Shown: positions 54,808-63,737 of the stretch, in pieces
Layout: each line of letters opens with the position of its first letter
Position numbering within the stretch: position 1 is the stretch's first letter
Source of the DNA: Fluviicola sp.
GTDB taxonomy: Bacteria; Bacteroidota; Bacteroidia; Flavobacteriales_D; Crocinitomicaceae
Reading direction: 5' to 3'
Assembly (NCBI GenBank): GCA_017983675.1
Contig: JAGOAZ010000006.1
Location: forward strand, 1-64,000
DNA length: 64,000 bases
The notes under the pieces: generated by a model
Database searches by the model: none
What the model saw: the letters and a program-made list of their open reading frames with translations, nothing else
What the model was told of the DNA's origin: nothing
Program-made: the position numbers and the translations under genes

Positions 54808-56229
54808 ATGAAGACGCAAAATTTCGCACATAAAATTCAACATCCTGTTTTCAAGGTTGTTTCACAAATTATTTCTGAAAAAGGATTAGAAGCATATGTA
54901 ATAGGTGGTTTTGTCCGTGATTTACTTCTCGACCGACCTTCAAAAGATATCGACATCGTTGTCGTTGGTAACGGACTTGAGCTAGCTGAAGAAGCAGCAA
55001 AAATTTTACGTGTTAAAAAAGTGTCACTATTTAAAAACTTTGGAACTGCACAATTCAATTACAAAGATTTAGATGTCGAATTTGTTGGAGCACGAAAAGA
55101 ATCTTACCAAGAAGACTCTCGAAAACCAGCAATCGAAATTGGTACATTAAGTGACGATCAAAAACGAAGAGACTTTACAATTAATGCCTTAGCAATTGAT
55201 TTACGCAAAGAAACATTTGGAAATCTGATTGATCCATTTGGAGGCTTGGCAGATTTAGAAAAAGGAATTTTAAAAACTCCGCTTGATCCAAACACGACCT
55301 ATTCAGATGACCCGCTCCGTATGATGCGTGCAATTCGTTTTGCAACTCAATTGAATTTCCAAATTGAACGCGCTAGTTTAGAAGCTATTTTAGCAAATGC
55401 ATCACGTTTGCAAATTATTTCACAAGAGCGCATTATGGATGAGTTGAATAAAATCATTTTAGCAGAAAAACCATCCCGCGGATTTGAATTATTGCTTTCA
55501 ACAAAATTGTTGCACGAATTTTTCCCTGAAATGGTTGCACTTTGCGGTGTTGAAACGCGAAATGGAAAAGCGCATAAAGACAATTTCTACCACACGTTAG
55601 AAGTATTAGACAATATTTCAGAAAATACAACCAATTTATGGTTGCGATGGGCGGCAATTTTACACGATATCGCAAAACCTCCCACAAAGCGGTTTGATGA
55701 ACAAGTAGGTTGGACATTTCACGGGCACGAAGATTTAGGAGCGCGCATGGTACCTAAATTATTCAAACGCATGCGTCTTCCTCTCGATAATAAAATGAAA
55801 TACGTGCAACAACTTGTTCGTTTGCATTTACGCCCGATTGCTTTAGTGAAAGGACACGTTACAGATTCTGCTATTCGTCGACTATTATTTGAGGCGGGAG
55901 ATGATATCGAAGATTTAATGCTGTTGTGTAATGCAGATATCACTTCAAAAAACGAATTCAAAGTAAAGAAATACAAGAAAAATTTTGAAGTTGTTTCTCA
56001 AAAATTGAAAGATGTGGAAGCAAAAGATCACGTGCGTAACTTTCAACCACCTGTTTCAGGCGAATTAATAATGGAGACATTCAATTTGACTCCATGTGCA
56101 GAAATTGGTATAATTAAAACACGTATCAAAGATGCTATCTTGGAAGGAGAGATTGCAAACGAACTTGAAGCAGCAAAAAAGTTGATGTATACCCTCGGAG
56201 AAGAACTTGGATTACAAGTAGTTAAATGA
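54808..56229 (+). CDS. cca: CCA tRNA nucleotidyltransferase with HD domain
   Basis: 473 residues from ATG 54808. The head domain carries VIGGFVRDLLLDRPSKDIDI, VEFVGARKESY and RRDFTINALAIDL, the class II nucleotidyltransferase motifs with the Asp metal ligands. DDPLRMMRAIRFATQLNF is the neck. An HD domain with WAAILHDIAKPPTK follows at about 280-380. It adds or repairs the 3' CCA of tRNA; poly(A) polymerase is the alternative for this class. A noncoding gap with repeats follows. Confidence 0.92.
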   Translation: MKTQNFAHKIQHPVFKVVSQIISEKGLEAYVIGGFVRDLLLDRPSKDIDIVVVGNGLELAEEAAKILRVKKVSLFKNFGTAQFNYKDLDVEFVGARKESYQEDSRKPAIEIGTLSDDQKRRDFTINALAIDLRKETFGNLIDPFGGLADLEKGILKTPLDPNTTYSDDPLRMMRAIRFATQLNFQIERASLEAILANASRLQIISQERIMDELNKIILAEKPSRGFELLLSTKLLHEFFPEMVALCGVETRNGKAHKDNFYHTLEVLDNISENTTNLWLRWAAILHDIAKPPTKRFDEQVGWTFHGHEDLGARMVPKLFKRMRLPLDNKMKYVQQLVRLHLRPIALVKGHVTDSAIRRLLFEAGDDIEDLMLLCNADITSKNEFKVKKYKKNFEVVSQKLKDVEAKDHVRNFQPPVSGELIMETFNLTPCAEIGIIKTRIKDAILEGEIANELEAAKKLMYTLGEELGLQVVK

Positions 56230-56247
56230 TTTTTAACATTTAGAAAA

Positions 56248-56346
56248 GGTCAATCGGCAGCTTTACCACAATTTACCCTGGTAACTAATTTCAATTGATT
56301 TTTTAGGGTCAGTCTGCAGCTTTACCACCATTTACCCTGGTAACTA
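56248..56346. repeat. pair of 40-nt direct repeats in the cca-downstream gap
   Basis: Bases 56248-56287 and 56307-56346 are direct copies, 59 bases apart, differing at only three of 40 positions. Each holds TTACCA...TGGTAA (56263-56284; 56322-56343), which can form a 6-bp stem with a 10-base loop. There is no run of T after the first copy, so it is not an ordinary terminator. No gene or protein frame accounts for the high conservation. Confidence 0.9.
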
Positions 56347-56424
56347 TTTTTTCTAAAAATCAAATCCTTCTTCGATTTCCAAAACTTATCATTCGCCTTT
56401 CCCAAGCACTCCAAACAAAATACT

Positions 56425-56432
56425 TATCTTTG
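56425..56432 (+). promoter_or_regulatory. -7 box for the pRiA4b ORF-3-like gene
   Basis: TATCTTTG, 14 bases before the ATG at 56447, fits TAnnTTTG. Confidence 0.5.
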
Positions 56433-56446
56433 TAAAAAATAATTTC

Positions 56447-56989
56447 ATGGCAGCATTAAAATTTCGTGTTTTACTCGATTCAGAAAAGAATCAAGAAGTT
56501 TTTAGAGATATTTTGATTGATGAATCAAGTAATTTTGAAAAGCTTTTTCAAGCAATAACAAATGCTTTTAATTTTGAAGGCAACGAAATGGCATCCTTCT
56601 ATATTTCTAATGACAATTGGGACAAAGGTCACGAAATCGGTCTGTTTGACATGCGCTATTCTGATGATGAAGCTGAAGATCTTAGCGTAATGAAAGATGC
56701 TACTATTGCAGATTTCATCGAAGTTGCCGATCAAAAAATTATTCTCGTTTACGATTTTTTACGCATGTGGATTTTACTGCTGGAATTAATCGAACGAACA
56801 GATGAAATTGTACCTGCTCCGAAAGTCACTTTAAGTATCGGTATTGCTCCTCCAGAGGATTCAAGAATGATTCAAGAAGATGCGTTTCACGGAGAAGAAG
56901 TCGATGATGAAATGAATGAATTTGATGAAGATTTCGAAGATGGTTACGATGAGGAAGACTTTTCAAATTTTGAAGAATACGAATATTAA
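56447..56989 (+). CDS. pRiA4b ORF-3-like protein with acidic tail
   Basis: 180 residues. LKFRVLLDSEKNQEVFRDIL, NFEGNEMASFYISNDNWDKG and KIILVYDFLRMWILLLELIE match the IS1096/pRiA4b ORF-3 family. The last about 50 residues are almost only Asp and Glu with some Phe and Tyr (FDEDFEDGYDEEDFSNFEEY), an acidic tail like those that bind basic proteins. Its role is unknown; in this phylum it is chromosomal and need not be mobile-element-related. Confidence 0.82.
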   Translation: MAALKFRVLLDSEKNQEVFRDILIDESSNFEKLFQAITNAFNFEGNEMASFYISNDNWDKGHEIGLFDMRYSDDEAEDLSVMKDATIADFIEVADQKIILVYDFLRMWILLLELIERTDEIVPAPKVTLSIGIAPPEDSRMIQEDAFHGEEVDDEMNEFDEDFEDGYDEEDFSNFEEYEY

Positions 56990-57016
56990 TATCGTTAAGT
57001 CGATAAATATAATACG

Positions 57017-57730
57017 ATGACTACAGAAAAAAAATTTGGCGATCCAATTGGTAAAGCAATCTTGGAATATGCTGATACAAGAAGACCCGAAGATATAATT
57101 GTCAGTTCTGACATTTGTGATGATGATATCATTCCACTGGAAGTGCTTTTTAGAAAACACGAAGAAATGCCAGACATTGAAAAAAATGCGCTTTCACGTG
57201 TCAAAGGCAAGGTATTAGATGTTGGTGCTGGTGCAGGAATTCATGCAATGTATCTGCAAGATCAAGGATTTGATGTCGATTGTATTGATGTGTCTCCTGG
57301 AGCAGTTGAATACCTAAAAGCAAATGATTTAAAAGCAGAACGAATTAATTTCTTTTCGCTAAAAGACAAACAATACGATACGATTCTAATGCTAATGAAC
57401 GGAATTGGTATTGCAGGTAAACTATCCAACCTAGAAACGACTCTTGCTCACGCAAAAACATTACTAAAACCAGGAGGGAAAATTCTGTGTGACTCTTCAG
57501 ACATTCGCTATTTGTACGAAGATGAAGATGGTGCATTGTGGATTGATTTGAACACTGAATACTATGGAAATTTCCGTTTCCAAATGAAATACAAAAAAGA
57601 AAAAGGCCCTTGGTTTGATTGGTTGTATGTCGATTTTGATTCCTTGTTTCAAGCTGCAAAAAATGTTGGCTTAAAAGCGATTCGCGTAGTTGAAATAGAC
57701 GAACATTATTTAGCTGAAATTTCATTGTAA
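57017..57730 (+). CDS. class I SAM-dependent methyltransferase
   Basis: 237 residues. VLDVGAGAGIHAMYLQDQGF is motif I and DCIDVSPGAVEYLK motif II. The catalytic N-terminal part is preceded by about 40 residues that lead (KFGDPIGKAILEYADTRRPE). It may methylate a small molecule; the target is unknown. It starts 27 bases after the pRiA4b-like gene, and its stop touches the next ATG. Confidence 0.85.
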   Translation: MTTEKKFGDPIGKAILEYADTRRPEDIIVSSDICDDDIIPLEVLFRKHEEMPDIEKNALSRVKGKVLDVGAGAGIHAMYLQDQGFDVDCIDVSPGAVEYLKANDLKAERINFFSLKDKQYDTILMLMNGIGIAGKLSNLETTLAHAKTLLKPGGKILCDSSDIRYLYEDEDGALWIDLNTEYYGNFRFQMKYKKEKGPWFDWLYVDFDSLFQAAKNVGLKAIRVVEIDEHYLAEISL

Positions 57731-58579
57731 ATGAAACTGTTGCTTGTTGTTTCATTTTTCGCCATTTGTACTAGTAGTTTCGGTCAGACGAAAAGTTTAT
57801 TATACGAAGTAAAAAAAAATGGACATCAAACATCCTATTTGTATGGAACAATTCACTTGGTTCCAGATTCATTATTCTTGTTTACTAAAAAATTAAAAAA
57901 AATAATTTCCCAATCGGATGAGATTATTTTTGAAATTGTAAACATGAATGATAGTCAATCACTTACTAGTATACTGAAACAAAAAGATAAAAACACGTTT
58001 GATCTATTTTCAGAGAAAGAAAAAGACAGCGTATTACTTTGGGGCGCCCAGTTAATCGATCTTGATACAGCTACATTTCAACGTATTTATGGTCAATTAA
58101 AACCTATCAATTTAATTCAACTTTCAAGTTTAAAAGCATTGCAAGAAGATGCAATCGCAGTAGATTTTGAATTAATGAAATTTGCAGATAAAGAAGGGAT
58201 TACGAAAAGTGAACTCGAAACGATCGCTTTTCAATTATCACTATTCGATCAATTACCCGATCCAATCATTCGGGATATGATTTTACATGAAATGCGAAAA
58301 ACGAGTCATGATCAACAATTGGAAGCCAAATTATATGCGCTATACAAAAATCAAGACATTGAAGGCCTTGCAGCATTAATAAATGAAACAGATGATTTAA
58401 ATGCATTTACAGGTGAATTTCTTATTAATAGAAATAAAAAATGGCTACCAATAATTATTGAAAAAATGTTGAATAAATCGTGTTTCGTTGCTGTTGGTGC
58501 TGGACATCTTGGTGGAAATTCAGGTTTGATTCAATTGCTAAAACAAGAAGGATTTAGTGTTACTCCAATACTTTTTTAA
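57731..58579 (+). CDS. TraB/GumN family protein
   Basis: 282 residues with a signal peptide (1-18; SSFGQ). SYLYGTIHLVPDSLF and the C-terminal FVAVGAGHLGGNSGLIQLLK are the paired motifs (GTIH and GxGHL) of the TraB/GumN/Tiki family, proposed metal-dependent hydrolases, some acting on peptides. It acts in the periplasm or at the surface. It starts on the base after the methyltransferase stop and is followed two bases later by an FKBP gene. Confidence 0.9.
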   Translation: MKLLLVVSFFAICTSSFGQTKSLLYEVKKNGHQTSYLYGTIHLVPDSLFLFTKKLKKIISQSDEIIFEIVNMNDSQSLTSILKQKDKNTFDLFSEKEKDSVLLWGAQLIDLDTATFQRIYGQLKPINLIQLSSLKALQEDAIAVDFELMKFADKEGITKSELETIAFQLSLFDQLPDPIIRDMILHEMRKTSHDQQLEAKLYALYKNQDIEGLAALINETDDLNAFTGEFLINRNKKWLPIIIEKMLNKSCFVAVGAGHLGGNSGLIQLLKQEGFSVTPILF

Positions 58580-58581
58580 CT

Positions 58582-59046
58582 ATGAAGAAAATAACAAACC
58601 TACTATTGATATCTTTATTGGTAACGTCACTTACAGGTTGTAAAACTTATTCAGAAGATCAAAAAACAACATTTGCTAAAACAGCAAAGGAACTAGCATT
58701 AAAAAAAGGTTGGAAAGTTAACCAAAGTGAATCTGGTTTGTGTTTGGAACAACAAATAATAGGTGAAGGAAACGAATCAATTGTGCGTGAAAGTATTGTC
58801 ACCTTGCGTTACAAAGGAAGTCTTTTAAACGGAAACGTTTTTGACCAAACAGAACCTGGCAAAACAATGAAAGCAAACTTAAAAGGGCTAATTGGCGGTT
58901 TCCAAGAAGGCTTGATGGGACAAAAAAAAGGAGCTAAAATCCGTTTAATCATCCCACCAAACCTTGGGTATGGCGATCAAGCTTTGGAAAAAATTCCAGC
59001 AAATTCGCTATTACTATTTGAAATTGAAGTTGTTGATTTTATTTGA
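58582..59046 (+). CDS. FKBP-type peptidyl-prolyl isomerase lipoprotein
   Basis: 154 residues. Lipoprotein signal ending LTGC with Cys20, then an FKBP domain (about 55-154): IVTLRYKGSLLNGNVFDQTE, LIGGFQEGLMGQKKGAKIRL and IPPNLGYGDQALEKIPANSL, with the usual binding-pocket residues. It folds exported proteins at proline bonds in the periplasm or on the outer membrane. The end overlaps the convergent beta-barrel gene by eight bases. Confidence 0.93.
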   Translation: MKKITNLLLISLLVTSLTGCKTYSEDQKTTFAKTAKELALKKGWKVNQSESGLCLEQQIIGEGNESIVRESIVTLRYKGSLLNGNVFDQTEPGKTMKANLKGLIGGFQEGLMGQKKGAKIRLIIPPNLGYGDQALEKIPANSLLLFEIEVVDFI

Positions 59047-59926
59047 AATGATATTTCAACGAAACACCTACTGGTGCAGAGAAATAAGTCTTTTTCACAT
59101 CATTTAATTGAGCAAATGAAAAGGTTGGGTTGTATGTTACCCCCAGTTTAAATTGTTTAAAGATGTTTTCTTTGGTAGATAACAATAGTTGAAACTCGAT
59201 TGGTAGTTGAATGGAAAAAACAGAAACCTTCATTTTTATTGCATCATTAACAGGAATATTATTACCATTTCCATAATACCCATAATAATAATTGTTGTCA
59301 TATGAATTTGAATTAGTAGTTGTACCTGAAGATGTAAACTCGTATGCTGAAACTCTTGAATTCATTGAAAAGGTATACAAGGCATCAAATCCGAATTCAG
59401 CTGAAAAACGCTTCGTAATAGCCTTTTCAAAATGAGCACCAATTCCAAAAGAGATCATTTTTGCATCAAAACTTCTATGTCGGTTTATTTGATAAACTGA
59501 ATCTACAAATGTTTGATCACCAGTTTGAGAAGAAGTCAACGTATCATATCGAAAACGTCTTTCTTGCGCAAAATTATTGGACAAATACATGTTATTAAAA
59601 GCGCCAAAAGTAAAAGCTAATTTAGGCTTCACCCAACTATCATTCGTTCTATTTCCGTAATCAAAGGTCCCGCGTAAGTAAGTAAATGGATTCGAATAAT
59701 TCCAATAATACGCTGATTGACTGATCGTTGAATACCCTGCTTCAACCTGTTCAAAGTTTGCTACGGCTGCATTCCAATCTGTTGCCGAAAAATTAATCGG
59801 TAATTCAGATGACATGTTGTGATAGATTCCTAATTCGAAACCACTAGATCCCGATTCATTTTCTTGGGCAAATAATTGAGTTGCAAACAACAATGCTCCA
59901 CTCAATAAATAGCTAATTTTATTCAT
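59039..59926 (-). CDS. outer-membrane beta-barrel-like protein
   Basis: 295 residues with a signal peptide (1-20; LFAQE). The mature part is rich in Asn, Tyr, Ser and Phe and built of alternating strands (LGVTYNPTFSFAQLND, PVGVSLKYHFK at the end, with Phe near the C-terminus as in barrel proteins). A Tyr/Asn/Gly-rich loop (NNYYYGYYGNGNNIPV) is near residue 210. The family was not identified. It is a single gene, overlapping the FKBP gene tail. Confidence 0.6.
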   Translation of the reverse strand: MNKISYLLSGALLFATQLFAQENESGSSGFELGIYHNMSSELPINFSATDWNAAVANFEQVEAGYSTISQSAYYWNYSNPFTYLRGTFDYGNRTNDSWVKPKLAFTFGAFNNMYLSNNFAQERRFRYDTLTSSQTGDQTFVDSVYQINRHRSFDAKMISFGIGAHFEKAITKRFSAEFGFDALYTFSMNSRVSAYEFTSSGTTTNSNSYDNNYYYGYYGNGNNIPVNDAIKMKVSVFSIQLPIEFQLLLSTKENIFKQFKLGVTYNPTFSFAQLNDVKKTYFSAPVGVSLKYHFK

Positions 59927-60028
59927 AGTTTATATTTTTAGGTATAAACGAAAATAATAAATAAATAGTGTGTTTCTTGATAAAAAGGGAAACTATTTCA
60001 ATTTAGCAATATTATTTCATTCAAATCA

Positions 60029-60059
60029 TTGATAAAGCAAAATGAAACACCTACTTTTG
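60029..60059 (+). promoter_or_regulatory. promoter of sucD
   Basis: TTG at 60029-60031, a 20-base spacer, TACTTTTG at 60052-60059. Matches the Bacteroidota -33/-7 pattern, 34 bases before the ATG at 60094. Confidence 0.6.
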
Positions 60060-60093
60060 ATGCGATTTTAAAAACGAATCTAATATCTCAAAA

Positions 60094-60966
60094 ATGAGCG
60101 TTCTAGTTAATAAAGACTCAAAAGTAATTGTACAAGGTTTCACAGGAGGTGAAGGTACATTTCATGCTGGACAAATGATCGAATACGGTACAAACGTTGT
60201 AGGTGGTGTAACTCCAGGAAAAGGTGGTTCAACACATTTAGACCGTCCAGTATTCAATACTGTTGCTGATGCAGTTGCTAAAACTGGTGCCGATGTATCA
60301 ATCATTTTTGTGCCACCAGCTTTTGCTGCTGACGCAATCATGGAAGCTGCAAATGCAGGAATCAAAGTAATCGTTTGTATTACAGAAGGTATTCCTGTTA
60401 ACGATATGGTACAAGCGAAAGAATATATCAAAGGATTTGATTGCCGTTTAATTGGACCTAACTGTCCAGGTGTAATTACAGCTGGTGAAGCGAAAGTAGG
60501 TATCATGCCTGGTTTTGTTTTCAAAAAAGGAAAAATTGGAATTGTTTCTAAATCAGGAACATTAACATACGAAGCTGCTGACCAAGTTGCAAAAGCTGGT
60601 TTAGGTATCACAACCGCTATCGGTATTGGTGGTGATCCTATTATTGGAACAACTACACGTGAAGCTGTTGAATTATTAATGAATGATCCTGAAACGGAAG
60701 GTATCGTTATGATTGGTGAGATTGGTGGTAGCTTAGAAGCAATCGCTGCTCGTTGGATCAAAGAAAACGGAACAAAACCAGTAGTTGGATTTATCGCTGG
60801 TGAAACAGCTCCAAAAGGAAGAACAATGGGTCACGCTGGTGCAATTGTTGGTGGAGATGATGATACAGCTGAAGCTAAAAAACGTATTATGAGAGAATGT
60901 GGCATTCACGTTGTTGATTCTCCTGCTCACATTGGTGCGAAAATGGCTGAATTGATTAACAAATAA
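60094..60966 (+). CDS. sucD: succinyl-CoA ligase alpha subunit
   Basis: 290 residues, normal length. It is the CoA-binding and phospho-His subunit of the TCA-cycle enzyme that makes ATP or GTP from succinyl-Co[42 protein letters not shown] and GHAGAIVGG (phosphorylated His) are present. sucC is not adjacent, in contrast to the sucCD operon of Proteobacteria. It has its own promoter and terminator. Confidence 0.97.
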   Translation: MSVLVNKDSKVIVQGFTGGEGTFHAGQMIEYGTNVVGGVTPGKGGSTHLDRPVFNTVADAVAKTGADVSIIFVPPAFAADAIMEAANAGIKVIVCITEGIPVNDMVQAKEYIKGFDCRLIGPNCPGVITAGEAKVGIMPGFVFKKGKIGIVSKSGTLTYEAADQVAKAGLGITTAIGIGGDPIIGTTTREAVELLMNDPETEGIVMIGEIGGSLEAIAARWIKENGTKPVVGFIAGETAPKGRTMGHAGAIVGGDDDTAEAKKRIMRECGIHVVDSPAHIGAKMAELINK

Positions 60967-60983
60967 GAATACTTCAATTATAC

Positions 60984-61021
60984 TTAATCCCGATTTTCAA
61001 AAGAGAGTCGGGATTTTTTTT
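60984..61021 (+). terminator. sucD terminator
   Basis: AATCCCGA (60986-60993) pairs with TCGGGATT (61008-61015), followed by a T-run. It is very similar in stem to the terminator at 33971. Confidence 0.8.
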
Positions 61022-61090
61022 GCTTTGTTCAAAATGGAATGAAAATTGATTCGTTCTTTATTTTTAAATGAAACTAATGATTTCTTTGCG

Positions 61091-61098
61091 TAAATTTG
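61091..61098 (+). promoter_or_regulatory. -7 box for queE
   Basis: TAAATTTG, only four bases before the ATG at 61103. The expected start is at the ATG itself, so a leaderless transcript is likely. Confidence 0.55.
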
Positions 61099-61102
61099 AA
61101 TT

Positions 61103-61717
61103 ATGACAATAAACCAAACAATTTCATATCCAGTAATGGAACATTTCTACACCATACAAGGTGAAGGAAAATATACAGGAACAGCTGCTTACTTTATTCG
61201 TATTGGTGGTTGTGATGTGGGATGTGTTTGGTGTGACGTGAAAGAATCATGGGATGCTTCCATTCATCCGCAAGTTACTGTTGAGACACTTTTAAATGAA
61301 GTTGTACGTTATTCAAATGAACTTGTTGTAATAACAGGTGGTGAACCAGCAATGGTGGATTTAACAGCGCTTGTTGACGGACTCCAATCCTTAGGAAAAA
61401 AAGTAGCAATTGAAACTTCAGGTGCTCATTCGTTGATAGGTAATGTTGATTGGTACACATTTTCACCTAAAAAATTCAAAGCTCCTGTTAAAGAAGCATA
61501 CACAAAAGCAAATGAATTGAAAATTGTTATTAGTCATCCATCCGATTTTGAATGGGCCGAAGAACATGCAGCACAAGTTGCTGCTGATTGCTTGCTCTAC
61601 TTACAAACTGAATGGTCGAAACAAGATCGTTTTCTACCACTGATTGTTGACTATGTCAAAAACAATCCAAAATGGAAGATTTCTCTGCAAACGCACAAAT
61701 ACTTACAAATCCCTTAA
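61103..61717 (+). CDS. queE: 7-carboxy-7-deazaguanine synthase (radical SAM)
   Basis: 204 residues. FYTIQGEGKYTGTAAYFIRI and GGCDVGCVWCDVKESW carry the CxxxCxxC cluster-binding cysteines of radical SAM enzymes, and VVITGGEPAMVDL is the AdoMet loop. It contracts 6-carboxy-tetrahydropterin to 7-carboxy-7-deazaguanine for queuosine. queC, queD and queF are not in the window. The alternative start Met12 (MEHFYT) is possible, but the promoter position favours the first ATG. Confidence 0.93.
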   Translation: MTINQTISYPVMEHFYTIQGEGKYTGTAAYFIRIGGCDVGCVWCDVKESWDASIHPQVTVETLLNEVVRYSNELVVITGGEPAMVDLTALVDGLQSLGKKVAIETSGAHSLIGNVDWYTFSPKKFKAPVKEAYTKANELKIVISHPSDFEWAEEHAAQVAADCLLYLQTEWSKQDRFLPLIVDYVKNNPKWKISLQTHKYLQIP

Positions 61718-61718
61718 C

Positions 61719-63737
61719 ATGAAATTACTACTTCCGCTGCTTTTATTGCTCACTTTCGTTTCTTGTTCTGTCGCACAAACAGGTTACAGCACAACGAATA
61801 AAAAAGCAATTGCGTTATTCGAAAAAGCGCGAAAAGCACCCAGTGAAAAAATGAATCCAAGCACAATGCAACCCGATTATGCTTCTGGTATTGCTTTGGC
61901 GGAAAAAGCTTTGGAAAAAGATTCCAATTTTGTAGAAGCTCATTTACTAGCCGGTGACTTTGCTGACTATTCGAATAATTTAGAGAAAGCTATTTATCAT
62001 TTCAAAAAAGCAATCCAACTCAATCCTTATCACTCCCCTTCTGGATCAACGCATTATTTACTCGGAAATATGTTATACGAAACAGGTGAATACCAAGATG
62101 CAATCAATACATTAAAAACGTTTGTTTCCAATAAAAATGCAAATCCTGAATATGTTAAGGACGCAAATCATGTCATTGCTTCAGCTGAATTTGCATTAAA
62201 TGCACTGAAAAATCCGGTTCAATTCAATCCCATTAATTTGGGTCCCGGAATAAACACTGCTGATCCTGAATATTTCCCAACATTAACTGTTGACGGCCAA
62301 ACAATGCTGTTTACACGCTTAGTAACAGATGAACGGGTTCAAAATCCGAATAAAAAACAAGAAGACTTTTTTGTTTCCAACTTATCGGGAAATCGCGTTT
62401 GGGAAAAAGCTTTTCCTATGCCACCATCTATCAACACCGTTCAAAACGAAGGAGCACCAACTATTTCAGCCGATGGTCGAAGTTTAATATTTGTGGCTTG
62501 TGCAATGAATGATGCAGGAGAATATGGCGAAAATCGTCAAGGAAAAGGTAGTTGTGATTTATTTATAACGAAACGATTAGGAAACCGTTGGAGTAATCCT
62601 GAAAACTTACCCGGTTTTGTAAATACCAACAAATGGGAATCGCAACCTTCTTTATCTGCAGATGGAAAGACCTTGTATTTTATTCGTGGTCTTAAAAATA
62701 GCAAACAACAAAACGACGCAGATATTTTTGTATCGACGCTTTTGGAAGATGGTCGTTGGGGCGCTCCTACTCGCTTACCAAATACCATTAATACAGATCA
62801 AACAGAAGAATCGGTATTAATTCATCCCGACGGAAAAACATTGTACTTTTCTTCGCGCGGCCACAAAGGATTAGGTGGATTAGATATTTTTGTTGCGCGA
62901 TTGGATGAAAATGGAAACTGGGGAACACCAGAAAACATGGGCTATCCTATCAATACTCGTTTTGATGAAAACTCATTGATGGTAGATGCAAATGGTGAAT
63001 TAGCTTTTTTTGCATCTAATAGAACAGGTGGATTTGGGGATTTAGACATTTATTATTTCGAATTACCCGAAAAATTCAAACCAATTCGAACACTTTATTT
63101 TGATGGTTTAGTCTTTGACAAAACGACCAAAAAACCGCTACCTGGTAAATTCTCACTGATTGATTTAAAAACGGGTAAAGAAGTAACACGAGCTGAAGCA
63201 GATCAGTTGACAGGTAACTTTACTGTATCTCTTCCATTAAACGGTGATTATGCATTAAATGTCAGTTACCCTGGATATAATTTCTATTCTGCCAATTTCA
63301 ATATGAAATTACCGGAAAACCAAGAAGTTGTTCATATGGATGTACCATTGATTCCTGTGAACACGATAGAAACAATAACATTGAATAATGTTTTCTTCGC
63401 GTTGAACCAAGCAATTTTGCAACAAGAATCGTTTATTGAATTGGCGAAACTTATTTCTTTTCTTAAAGCAAATCCTTCGTTAACTATTGAAATTGGTGGT
63501 CACACCGATACACGAGGAGACGAAAAAGAAAATCAAAAACTTGCTGAATTACGCGCCAAATCAGTCGTTGACTATTTGATCCAAAATGGAATAGCAGTAA
63601 ATCGATTGCAATTCAAAGGTTATGGTGAAACACAACCAAAAATTACCGATCAAGCGATTAGCTTATTAAAAACAGAACAGGATAAAGAAAAAGCTCATCA
63701 ACAAAATAGACGAACCGAATATAAAATTTTGAACTGA
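61719..63737 (+). CDS. PorE-like TPR/beta-propeller/OmpA lipoprotein
   Basis: 672 residues from ATG 61719, one base after the queE stop. The signal ends FVSCSVAQ, with Cys17 a possible lipid site. TPR-like repeats (about 35-165; AIALAEKALEKDSNFVEAHL) precede a PD40/WD40-type propeller (about 175-440; DPEYFPTLTVDGQTMLFTRL), then a carboxypeptidase-regulatory-like domain (about 450-530) and an OmpA C-terminal peptidoglycan-binding domain (about 545-672; IEIGGHTDTRGDEKENQKLA). The same order is known from PorE of the type IX secretion system, so the protein may anchor that machine. Confidence 0.88.
   Translation: MKLLLPLLLLLTFVSCSVAQTGYSTTNKKAIALFEKARKAPSEKMNPSTMQPDYASGIALAEKALEKDSNFVEAHLLAGDFADYSNNLEKAIYHFKKAIQLNPYHSPSGSTHYLLGNMLYETGEYQDAINTLKTFVSNKNANPEYVKDANHVIASAEFALNALKNPVQFNPINLGPGINTADPEYFPTLTVDGQTMLFTRLVTDERVQNPNKKQEDFFVSNLSGNRVWEKAFPMPPSINTVQNEGAPTISADGRSLIFVACAMNDAGEYGENRQGKGSCDLFITKRLGNRWSNPENLPGFVNTNKWESQPSLSADGKTLYFIRGLKNSKQQNDADIFVSTLLEDGRWGAPTRLPNTINTDQTEESVLIHPDGKTLYFSSRGHKGLGGLDIFVARLDENGNWGTPENMGYPINTRFDENSLMVDANGELAFFASNRTGGFGDLDIYYFELPEKFKPIRTLYFDGLVFDKTTKKPLPGKFSLIDLKTGKEVTRAEADQLTGNFTVSLPLNGDYALNVSYPGYNFYSANFNMKLPENQEVVHMDVPLIPVNTIETITLNNVFFALNQAILQQESFIELAKLISFLKANPSLTIEIGGHTDTRGDEKENQKLAELRAKSVVDYLIQNGIAVNRLQFKGYGETQPKITDQAISLLKTEQDKEKAHQQNRRTEYKILN

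Noticed and set aside
56248..56346. CRISPR-like pair of repeats
   Set aside because: Only two copies, spaced by 19 bases between their ends, no array and no cas genes.
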